Assembly: GCF_018139145.2 (NCBI RefSeq)
Contig: NC_059478.1
Coordinates: 19,747,001-19,811,000 of the forward strand
From: Gymnogyps californianus
Lineage: Eukaryota; Chordata; Aves; Accipitriformes; Cathartidae
DNA: 64,000 bases
Reading direction: 5' to 3'
Numbering within the stretch: position 1 is the stretch's first letter; each line of letters opens with the position of its first letter. The notes beneath the pieces were generated by a model. That model was given only the letters and a program-made list of their open reading frames with translations. It ran no database searches and had not been told where the DNA came from. A program made the position numbers and the translations under genes. Shown one piece after another: positions 11,201-23,200 of the stretch.

Positions 11201-14200
11201 TTTGTGAAGAGCATGTCTTGTTTGTATCGTTACAAAATTTTATAATACAGGAACGGAAGTGTGACACAACACTTTCATTTATGGTAAAATGATGTGATAT
11301 AGTGACAAGACTGATAGCAGGTCAAAAGTATCTAATGATCTCTACAGGCATTAACTTGTCATTTGTTTTATAGTTTCTTTACAGTAACCTTTTTTTTCTT
11401 TCCAGGAAGAAATTTACTACATAGCAACGTTCATATTTGAAGGCTGCTGCAAGAAAATATAAACCAGATGCAGTTACTTTATTAATAAAAGCCAGTGTAA
11501 AATATATGTACTATATATGAGGGCATACATAATCCTTGATCTTTGTGTAAAATGCCTTCTCAGCATCAGTGGAAAGTTGTACAATATGATGGCTTTGATC
11601 CAGGACTTGCTGAAGTCAATGGTATCCTGCCATTGGCTTTGGATGTTGAATCAAGCTTCTAATTCCTTGGAGTTCTGAAACTGATGATGTTTTCTCACAT
11701 GTTCTTTTCTTTCTTTCCGTTTTAGGAAAACTCTCCTTTTTATTGCAATATGTATATCTGTGGGTGTTGCACAAGTACCCAAACAAGGTGAGAACGCTTT
11801 TTTTATAACAGGACATTTGTGTAATCTGTTACTAGATGAAAAGAGTAATGGGCTGTTGTTACTAGTGACCTTAGGTTCAGTTCCTTAACGGTGACTTAAA
11901 GAAAATACCAGCTACAGCATAGTAAGAGCAAACGTTTAAAGCAACCAGTTTGGAAAAGTGACCTTTTGAAAATTACTCAGATTTTCTGTCTATGAAATTG
12001 CTTACATATTTAAGCAAGCTCTTCATAAAAGAGAAGCCTTGTACAGTGAAAAAGCTTTGATTGTGTCTTCACTGCAAGTGGGTGTCCTTGGGGGTGGCAA
12101 GCTATGACTGAGTTACCTTTGCACTTAGGGCTGTGCAAGCAAACCACTGCATATAATAAAGGCTTAGTCTGGGCTGGCATCATTAAAGCAAGAAGTGAAA
12201 TTGTGTATTCATTTGGTTTTGCATTCAGATGCAGATGTTAGTGAGGAAATAGGGTTGTCTTGTTTTTAGTTTCTTTTTTAATCTGCCAGCTGTTATAACT
12301 GCGCCAGATGTGCAGCTCGCACTAGAGACTGCTGTGGGAATATTAGCGTCCCAAAGTGGTGCAGGCTAACATGCCATTTAGCTATTTCTTGTCTGCCAGG
12401 AGAGTGGCAGCATCAGTTCTCTGCCATGTTCCTTCACTGTACAGGTGAAGCAAGGAATAGGTCATCCTTGGCTGGTAAGGATGTTAGCTGCAAATACTTA
12501 GCTGAATACAAACAGCTGGGTTGCATGGTTAAGACAAGACTCATTCCTGATAACGTTTTGCTAGAGCCTTGTAGGATATCTCAGCAGCCTCCCACCATTA
12601 TTCTCACCAATGCCTTTTTCCTTCTCATCATTCCAAAACTGGCAAAGCTTGTTTTTTTCTTCAGTTGTGGGTTCCCCCCACCCCACCCCGCCCCCCTTGT
12701 TCTCTTTGCAGTTTTGCCTTCCATTAGTTGCTTGTTGTTTGCCTGGTAAGACTGGTTGTTGATTTTTCACATTCAGCTCAACGGGGGACATATGCTTTTG
12801 TGATGATGGGATTTTTCTAATAGCTGAGCCAAGTTCTCATCAGAGGAGGGGCAGCACCCATAGATGTGTGTGGCCTGCCCTGCTCCAGGCCTGCGGGGAT
12901 GGAAAGGGAAGAAGCTGTTTTAGGGAGGCGGTTTGCACTTTCCCAGTGTAGCGGGAGCAGGTGAGGGATGCCAGAGACAGGTGTGCGGCGATGGTTTGAG
13001 TTGTCTTCATCCCTCCAGCCCACCCTCCTCCTCTGCAAAGAAATAAATAATTTCTCTCACTTCTTATGTGCCTCAGCCTGAGAACTGCTTCTCTAACGAA
13101 ACTTCAGGTGAGGACTGTGAAGGCTAGAGGAGTGAGGGGCGGCAGCGACACGGGGGAGCGGGTGCAGTTTGAGGCTTATTTGCCTCTCGGCTGAGAGTAC
13201 CTCCGTGCACAGAGCTTTGTAGAAATGCGGTAAAGCCTCCAGTCTTGAAAATGCTTATGTTTGATTATTTTTTGTTTTGTCACCAGCAGATGAAGGAGCT
13301 TTCCTACTCTTATTTTTTTCTTTATTACTCAACAGCATTTCTAGATAGCCATATGAGAAGCCTTACTGAATGGAAACTCCTCTCCACCCCCCGTGCACAG
13401 ATGCCATACATGACTTCATTTTCTTTAAGTGCTTGCTTGGGATCAAAACGATGTATTGAACCTTGATGTAACTCTCTGCCTGTGGGTGAATTTGGTCTCT
13501 CATGCACTTCATTTGCACAGTGTGTAAACAAGGGTACAAAAAGCAGTTCAGAGAACAGCAGACTGGGGAAACCGCCTCCAAAAAAGAGCAGCTCAAGTGT
13601 ATCCTTCAGTCTCACTATATATCCTGCAGAGCTAGCACTACTCCATTTGCAGTGCTTAGAGCTTGTCCAGGAACAGGATTGTCTGCCCATTAGGAATATG
13701 TTAACACTGAAGTTGTTATTAAAACTTTCTTGGCAGCTCTATTTTGAAAAAAAGAGTATTCTGCCAAATATGAAGATGCTAGCTAGAGTAATTAACATTC
13801 CTTCTCTCCTGACCTGATGGCACAGCCTGTGCATGCTTTACCTGAGAAGCTATGCCTTGTTCATTTTGGTAGGCTGCTATAAATTGTGTTCAGTGAAATG
13901 TATGTAAAGATACAGCCTCAGCCTTTAGGAACAGTACTTTGAGTGTGGCTCAAGGACATACAGAATCAATGTATCTGTTTGGCTTTCCTGTGCCAGTCAC
14001 TTGGCCTGGTGTCCGGGAGAGCATTGGTTGCAGCAGATATCTTAATTTACCCAATTGTAGATGCAGCATCACCTAGGAAATGGGCAACCTGATGAGTAAT
14101 TACTCTCAGTTCTGGTGGAGCTGACTGATGAATGACCCTTGTGTTTCCCTTACCCATACTTGTAAAGGGAGAGTGAGTAACGTGTATGCGAGGATTGCTG

Positions 14201-17200
14201 AAATGGAGAGAGCACCCCAAATATCCTGCCTTCAGAGTAGTCGTGAGTATGGAGGAATGTGGAAAATGAACAAGGGAGACTGAACGGAATAGGGGTGTGG
14301 AACGATCAAATAGCCAAATCCCCTTATCCCTCCCCAATTCCTTTTTGGGATTTTTTTGTGCCACAAGAGGGTCAGAAGGTTTTTTTGCCAAAGCCCATGT
14401 TAGGTTTTCCCTCCCTCGTGATGTAGTAAGGTTGTGAATTTTTCAAGTCCTCCTAGAAGGTGGAAGGAAAGCACTTGACACCAAAAACCCAAAACAACTT
14501 TTCCTTCAAGAAGATGAGCTGTTACAATTTGGGGGACTAATGGGTTGAGTAAACAGTAAGTGGACAGGTGTTGTGCAGACATGGGTAAACAAAGGAAACT
14601 GACTCCTGATATGTAAAGAAAATAGTAGTTGTCATGCTGGGAGGAAGAGTTGAGAGGGTTGCCTGCTCCCAAGACCCTGTGTACTGCCAAGAGCTTCTGA
14701 AAGCCTTAAAATAAAATAAAAATACATGTTGGACCAGAAATGAAATGACTGGCCAAAAAAGTTTGGAACAGCCTTTTGGCTTGACGGTGGGTTAACAGGC
14801 AGCAAGTCAGCAAGGAACAATTAGTTGATACTTAATCTTTTGCTGTCATTTTGCACACAGCATTTATTTGTGTTTAGCTTTCTCAGGACCTATCATTATT
14901 CACAGAAATCTCTTTGCAGGATGTGGAGAATGTGTCTTATTTCTCATCATGCTCTCAGATGATTTTCCTTTTTTTATAACTTTTAAACAATGTGCTGTTT
15001 TCAAATCAGAACTGCCAAAATTTTGGCAATGTTGCATGCGGTTTGGGATTTAGTAGTGATGCTCTCGAATATCATTTTTAAATTGACTGTTTTAAGCCAG
15101 TTTAAGTTTAAGCTTTTTGTTTTATACTTCAATTTATAATTCTTTGGGCGGATCACGTGCATTGTTATTTTTAAATACAAATATAGAATTACAAATATTT
15201 TAAAATGCAAGTACTTGCCAAATATTTCAGGTTAGGAAGTGGTATTTAGGCACAGCCTTAGGTTAGATTATTAGCTATTCTCCTCTGTGCAGTCAGCTGG
15301 CCCAGCCAGTGCACAGAAGTGCTGGAGCTGTGTCTCCAGCCTTGGGGTATTATTTGCATGTGTGAGACCTCTGCATTGCCCAGAGCTCAGGACCTGTGTT
15401 TCTTCCTAGCTTTCACAAAGGCAATACAAATACAGCTTTCTCCTCCATAACTACATGCAGACCACGCAGGACCCGGGTCCTGAGAAAGTGTGGTGGTTCA
15501 TTAGGAGATGCATTATGCTTCGAAGCTCTACTATAACCTGACCTCTGTTATCGGTTTGACAGATAAAAATACAGCCATAGTAAATGAATTGCTCTGAGGC
15601 AAAACATCTTGAGAAATTGGCGTACACATGACTTTCTGCAAAGATATGCTTTCTCTGTACCTCTGTCTGCCCTGGCTACCCGCCAGGATAATCTTGGCAC
15701 GTCCATGAATCTCAAACATGACTAGAAACACTACAAGGTGTGTAATTAATTTTCAAGATGTACAGTGCATTCAGGTTGATGCTTTTGGTTCCAATTTATA
15801 AACCACTCTCAAGAAAATCTCAGGCTCTTTTCATCATTTACTACTGAAACTAAGCCAACATCTGTCTATTCTTAAAGTTTGCTATGAATACATGCAGTAA
15901 ACAGAGAAAGGGAAGACTGGGAAAGGAGACCTTTTTTCCACTAAAAGAGTGAACGTCCATTTGTTTCAGTTGCTCTTTTCTCTTAATATAGCAGAGAATC
16001 CTTAACTTTTCTTGATTACTCCGCATTTTTGTTATGCCATTTAATGGCTTTATTTACTTAATATAAGCACAAGGTGCATAGTAAAAGTACCCTCAGCTAA
16101 ATGCTATGGAAAGTGCCAGTCTCTTCCCAGTCAGGCTTATTAGATCAGTGCAACTGTTAGATACTACTAGTCATTTTTAATATAGGCAGTTTACTGAAGC
16201 TTAGGTCCAGCCAGTTGTTCCAGTTAGGGAAAAAAAGATGATATCGTATGCTTCTGTGCAATGCTGTTTATGAAAACTACAATGTTCAGCTTCCCCTTGT
16301 GCAGAAAGTTGGAAAATTTAGGTTAGAGGGACCTTGAACTCATCTGGTCCTACCTCCTGCTGAGATCAGGGTCAATGCTGAAGTTAGTTCAGGTTGTTGG
16401 GTCCTGTCTAGTTGGCCTTTGAAAATCTCCAAGAATGGAGATTACACAATGTATCTGGCCCCCTCGTCCAGCAGTTAACCACTTCTGTGGTGAGAATGCT
16501 TTTTCTTTGTATGGAGCTGGAATTTCTTGTGTTGCAGCTTGTGCCCATTACTCCTCAGCTTTTCCCTGTTTTCCTTATAACCCCGATTCAGATAATGGAC
16601 AATTGTAATTAGATTCCCCCAAACCTTCCCATCTCCAGGCCAAGCAAATGTAGCTCCTTCAGCCTTTTCTCAAGTCAGGTGTTTTAGCCCCCAGCCTTCT
16701 TGTTTCTTATTTCCATGATTGTGTTTTGTCTCAGTCTCTGCAGTATTTCTGTAGCACCTTTCACAAACACCCAGACAAGCAGTTTTACCAATCAATGCCG
16801 TAAGTGCTGTCTTATTTTGTGACCCTACGGGAAGACTGCTGGGGACGTGCGGTTTCGCTCCTATTCAAGCCTTTGTAGTGTTTCTGTTTCAGCTGCATCA
16901 TAAGGGATCTAACAGTGTCTTTATATTCATCCTGAAGGAAGAAGGTGTTTATGCCCACCAACTCCAACATACCTAAATCTGATTTAGGCAATACCAAATG
17001 AATTCAGTCATCTTTGACCATTGATTTACCCTTTAGGAGGAAAGTGGCTTTGATTTCTTACCCCAGGTCAGATATGATTTCAGTTTATCAGGAGGCTAGA
17101 TAATTGTTTTTCTACCCATTAGGTGAAGATATTTAGCCAGGTAAAAGATGGAGATACTATAAGGTCCAGGCTAAGGAAATGGCTAAAGCACAAAGCTCAC

Positions 17201-20200
17201 ATTATATAAGACACTAGAGAATCCAACAGTGAAAACTGCACTGCCCATTCTACCCTGTAGGAAGATCTCCTATCCAGACGTCTATATGCCAAAGCCAAAT
17301 CTATAGGACATAAATCAGTAGGACAGCTGGTTTCTCTGTCTCCTTAATGTCCAGTGCTGTCTCCTGCTGTGGAGTACACTCAATTCAGTATCTTGTCTGG
17401 GTAGCTGCAGCCTTGCGTTCTCTGGGAGGACAGGTGAGCCAGAAGATGGGAGCGCTGCCCCTTGGGTCCTGACATTTCTCCTCTTTCCTTGCTCCTCACC
17501 ACTTCTGCTTCTGCAGAGTTCACCTCATCCGTGGCCCTAACAAGTAAACTGTGTGGAGGGAAAGGAGGCGGCGTCGGCGTGCTCTGTTGCATCTCCCCTT
17601 GGAAAGATCTTTGTTTTCTTTTAGTCTGACTGAATTTGGCACAGATACATACAATCAAGGGTGATCCCACTGGGAAAACGATTCCCTTTGAAGCCAGATC
17701 TGTAATGGCACAGGGCATTGCTTGGAGAGCTCCCTGGTGGAAGCACAGCAATTCTTCCCAGGTACCAGTTGAATTACCTCTGCAGCACATAGTAGCTCCT
17801 CGGCAAGGCTTACCTCCGTATTTTGCTTTGACCCAGTGACTATCTTTTGGTGCTTTACTGAGGTGTTACTGTGTTATAAATAGCGTGTCCCTTCTTAAAA
17901 ACAAAGCAACCTTCCCCTCAAATGCTTTCATTTAAACTTTTCAGATAAAGAGGAAAAGCATGGTTTTATTGCAGAAGGTTTTTCCAGAAGAAAAAGTTAA
18001 AGAAAAGAATAAATTATCTGCTCAAAGAGTAGGCAGGATTAGCCAAATAAATAAGGAACTAACAAAGTGTGTTCACTGACTACTGTGAAAAGGTTGAAGA
18101 TAGCAAATGGGGATTTTTCAGTTTCATAAATGAATTAATCTACAACGGGCATTACATGGGCCTTTCTGTGTGTGTTTTTTGGTTTTTTTTTAAAGATGGA
18201 AAGTTTATTCTGGCTTTAATCATTTGTTTGATTTATGTGAAAGATTGGTGTGCCTTGCACTAGGGATTTGGTGGCCTTCCCTTGCTGTGTGCAGTATATA
18301 TGCTCTGGGAAGTACAGATTTGTTAAGATGTTGTGCGTACATTTGTTTATATGGATCTGAATTTATGAGCTTGTAAACGAAATCAACAGTATGCCTTTAT
18401 TTCTTTTTACAGCAATAGATGTTCTTCGTCAACTAGGCCTTGTGAAAGATGTTCAACAGCCCTCAGAGACGACAGTGCCCTCAACATCATCTCTGTTACC
18501 TCAGGGTGTTCGTCTAACCGTATCGGGAGTTGTACTAACTAGTGATGCACATATTGAGTCCCCCATCATTCAAGTCATACCATCAAATCTGGGGCATCAG
18601 TTCACCATATTGGTTGGGTTGTACTCTTACAGAGTAAATAATGCTTTCCTTTTCAGTATTAGGAACAAAAGTAAACTGCAGTTTGGTGTCCAGCTGCTAC
18701 CGAGAAAGGTAGTGGTGTACACTGGAGGGAAGCAGTCCGCATACTTTGATTATAGTGTTCATAATGAACAATGGCATTCATTTGCCATTGACATTAGAGA
18801 TAAGACTGTCTCAATATTTGCTGAGTGCGGAAAGAAGTACTATAGCAGAGAAGTACTTTCTGAAGTGGAGACATTTGATTTGGATGGTTTATTTACCCTG
18901 GGAAGGATGAACTCTCACTCTGTCAGCTTTGAAGGAATTATATGTCAGCTAGATATTATTCCCTATGCAGAAGCCTCTGCAAACTATTGTAAATATGTGA
19001 AACAGCAGTGTCGCCAGGCTGAAACCTATCGATCTCTGCTAGGAGCTCCACATGTGTCAGATGGGCTGGATATTTTTTCGAAGATGATGATTGATGAGAA
19101 AAACCAGTCAGAAAGTGTATCAGCTTATAGAAGGAAAGAAGCATCAAACATTCCTGTTACTGATGTTGCTCAGATTCACTTTCTACCAGAATACTTTGAG
19201 TCAAGAAACGTCTCTGCGTTGGAGTTTGCGGAGACCAGACCTCTTTTGCTGGAAGCTTGGCCTGAGACAGAACTCCAGGAGAATGTCAATCTGTCTCTTC
19301 ATCAGCAGGAGACGAGCAAAGAAAGAAACATCACTAAAATCCCCACAGGATCATATCCAAATAATTTAGATAATACCACAGAAGATGCAGGCAGACAAAG
19401 TGAGCCTTCTCTGATCTCCCCTGTAAAACAGAGTAAAACTAAAAGCAAGGGAATGGACAAAGCGAAACAGCATTTAGATGAACCAAGCAAAAAGCAGCAA
19501 GTCTTCAACACAACCCTGTACAGTTTGCCTGCTGACCTCTCTCTGGGTAATCAACTCAGTCCAGGGCAGGAAGGTGCAGTTGATGCTGATGAGACTTATC
19601 ACACAGAAAACAGTTATGAAATTGGTATTGATAATTATGCTTATGACTATGAAGATCTTGACAAAATGTTTGAAATGGGAAGTGTCAGAGGTCCAAAGGG
19701 GGAAACTGGACCTCCTGTAAGTTATCTTTACTCTTTTTACTATAATGCAGCAACATACATTTAACAGAGGCTTTGAAAGAAACCTCGCAAAGCATGCCAA
19801 AGCTGTGACTGCAACTTCTCCCGGCTGTACTGTACAAATGTTTGTCTGCCTTAAGTGTGTCTCTTTCCCGCATGTAATTTTGGTGTAAGTGTTGTATATT
19901 TTTATTTACTGGCAGAATACAAAGACATTCAAGACATTCACATTCTGGTGAAGTGGTAGGCAGCCCAGACTTCTTTAAAATTTGAAATGCAGCCAGATGT
20001 TTGTAACTGCTAATTATGGAGACTGCTCACTTAATAAAATTACAGGATAAATTCATATAGTACACACTGATCCATGAAAGGAACAACCAGGCTGTTTGGA
20101 AGACTGACATAGTTTTCTCAGTTGAGCAATGCTATCAAAATTCATAATTGTAGAAAGAGACCAGTTGCAGAATGTAGACTGGTAAAACCATTTGTAACCC

Positions 20201-23200
20201 AAGGTTACAGGGTCATGCAAACCTGCCTGTAAAATGATTTTTAGAACAGTCTTACAAGATTTTGTGGCATTTTTTTCAGTTCGCAGTGTAAGTGATCCCT
20301 GAAACAATTGCAAATGCACGGTAGTGCTTCAAATAGAAACCTGTTTGTCCTTTCTTATTGTGTGCACAAGGCTCAAACTTTAATACATAAAAATGGGAGC
20401 AATATATATGAAGCTACAGACAAAAAAGAACAGCAGTTCCTGCTTACCCTGGAAATATGATAGTTAGTGCTTGTTTGAGTTTTTGCTTAAAATTTTTAAG
20501 CCATAGCATGGAGTAGATAATTCCACTTGCTCTTCTTTTTTTGTGTGTGTGCATTTGTGTGGTTATTACTGGAAAGCAATTTGATATGTGTTAAGCAGCT
20601 CCTAATATGTATTTGAATGTGCCCATAAATTTATTGCCTGTATTCTTTCAACACTGAAATTTTTTTTTCTTAAGGTAGTCAGCAACTGAAAACCTATTTA
20701 AAAGTTCAATTTTAACTCTAAACAGGATCCAGATGCAAAGGGATTGTTAAACAATTGAAAAATGTGTTAACAAGTAATTCACGTTAGTCCAGGGGTGCTC
20801 TTGCTTAATCTTTTTTGAATGTGAAGTCAGTCTTTTTTTTCTCTTTTTGTCCCTTACGATAGTATTTATGGGGACATATCACGAAGTATGTAGCTGTCAT
20901 CAACATGAAGTTAATTTCCATTTTTGGAGCTTAGGATGTTTGATAACTGCTAATGGAAGTTTTTAATTTTAGCACATAGCTTGTACATTGTGATTTCAGT
21001 CAGTTACAGCCAAGAAAGTTAAATCCATTCTTTTTTTACATGGCACAGAAATGGCTGCTGATAATGCCGTTGGTTGTTTGCATTACTAAGAAACTCCAAG
21101 CAAATGCTCTGGGTTTTTTTCTAGACACAGACACTATACATACAGTGTCATAGATGATAGCTGATTTGGAGAGTTCAAAGATGTCTGTGTCACCATTTTC
21201 TATGCCTGTCTTACAGACTGGGGACACAGAAGTTTGTCTTGTCTAGGAAGGCAGTTAAAGCAGACCTTGCGTTTGGTATAGTCTGTAGCAAGGAATATGG
21301 TGCATTTGTGCTGAAGTGTTTTGCTGGGTCAGGATTTAAATAACATGCCAAAGGTCTTAGAGATCAGTGGCAGAGCTGGGAAGTTGATCTAGACCTTTGT
21401 GGGCACTAGTTTGGCTGAAGGGGCCAGCAGCACCCACTGGAACAGAGGCAAAGCTAAAGCATTGTGCTGCCAGAGAGACTGATGCCAAAGGGAGAAGAGG
21501 CCTCTGCATGGCCTTGTCCACACAAGCTTTTGTAAAGAGTTGTGCTCCATGGAGGCTGTGTAGCACAGTACCTGCCACTGTTGTTGGCCTCAGACTTGAA
21601 GAGGTGATCTTGGTTTGCTTGCTCAGTGTAGTACACCCATGTAGAGAAGATCAGAGATAATCCAGCTTTTATATGTGTGGCTCTGTCACTTAAATACATA
21701 AGTACCCACAGAGTCTTATCAATGGGGAGCCTAAAAAAGCAACACTGAGGAATTTGCAAACTTCCCTTGTAGCAAAAAATCTTCATGAGGCATGAACCCG
21801 CCCCCCTTTTTTTCCTTCTTTCATTATGTTGTGGTTGGTTTGAATCTTCTTTCAAGATTTCAACACAGAAATAACATTGGTTCTATTGGAGTTGACAGGC
21901 AAGAATTAGCTTTTGTGGTTCTTAAACTCCTCAGCTTTGTTTTAGCTTTTAATCATCTACCAGAACTGATTCTTGCCTTGTCTAATTAGGCCCCTTGTAT
22001 TCCATGATCCCACAGCTGTGGAATTCACCCACTGCTGCAAAGCAGGGCTCCAGAATTCAGGCTTTCATTTAAGGAGAGCATATGGAAAAGGGCACCTATT
22101 TCTTCAAAACTATTAAGACCCTGATTAAAATTCTAGCAGTTGCAATGACCAAAATCCCCTACAAAAATATCAAGTGACTTTAAAGTGGAACAGTGTGGTC
22201 TCCTGAACCACTAGTTTAGAGGGAAAGCTGCTCCATTCATCTGACGAGCCACTCCTTTTTGTGTTGCAGAGGGTGTTGGCACTGTATAAAGATTAAAAAA
22301 ATAAATCTGGTGTGTATTTTTAACTGTTTAACTTTCAAATTGGTATTTGTCATTGCACAGTCCTAAAGCAGTTTGCAGTAACATGATACATAGTCCTACA
22401 CTGGTAGAAGGAGGGGTTGATGTGAGCTGAAGAGCTGATTTTAGGGTAATTGCATCTGCAGGCCTGTCTGCACAGGATTTGGCTTCCCCCAACAAATGAG
22501 CTAGGAATTATTTTCCTCTATTGGAAAAGCTTTCTGGATTATCAAGACATTCAGCCAGGAGGAGAAATAGTAGAAGACCAAAAGGTGGTGTTCCTTAGGC
22601 TATCTAGTTGGTAAGGAGAAGCAGTCTGGCGATATTGCCAGGAGGAATTAGAAATGCAAGCCCTGCATTAGGCAGAATTGAGTTCTGGATGAGATGCTCT
22701 TATTCCAACCAAGAGGTGTGAGAGTGAGAACCCTGAGAGAGGGCAGTTCAGAGATCCTAAATGTGATGCTAAATAAACAGCAGTAACGGTAGCGTGAGCT
22801 ACCCTTTCACTCTTATTTCTCAGTTGAACAAAATTGCTTGCTGAGGCTCTCCCTGGCTACAGGGGATATATTGGACGGTTAATCACTTTAATGCATTTTA
22901 GCTCCGCAGGTAACCCTCACATTCCCTGCCCAGGCTGAGAAATCTATCTCGGTATCTGCTGGTTCAGATAAAAACTTAAGATTCTTGCTGTTTTATTTTT
23001 AGTAGCAAGAAGATAATGTTAGTCTTAAATATTTAAACATTTCATTTAATTCACCTGAAACTGATGCAGTTTCCCTATCTTCTGCACATCAATATTGAAA
23101 AGCTTTAATCCGTAACCCAAAGCCATATATATATTCCTCTGATGTTGATGACATTGCTTTGGCTGTTGTAGGAATTCTTGACAGAGAAAGGGAAAGACTT

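Larger units (their letters stand above)
5233..11725 (+). other. Intron 1 (6.5 kb, phase 2)
   Basis: The first 600 bases are the CpG island's downstream half, with a G-rich run at 5318-5360 (five or more G tracts of 3-7) that could form a quadruplex. The remainder is ordinary intronic DNA, with a TG/TA tract at 10371-10412. I see no further gene, RNA or clear repeat. Confidence 0.85.

Noticed and set aside
18391..18412. ATG at 18391 as the start of a 457-codon single-exon protein
   Set aside because: It lies in the polypyrimidine tract before the exon 3 acceptor and yields no proper signal peptide; exons 1 and 2 join exon 3 in exact phase and supply one.
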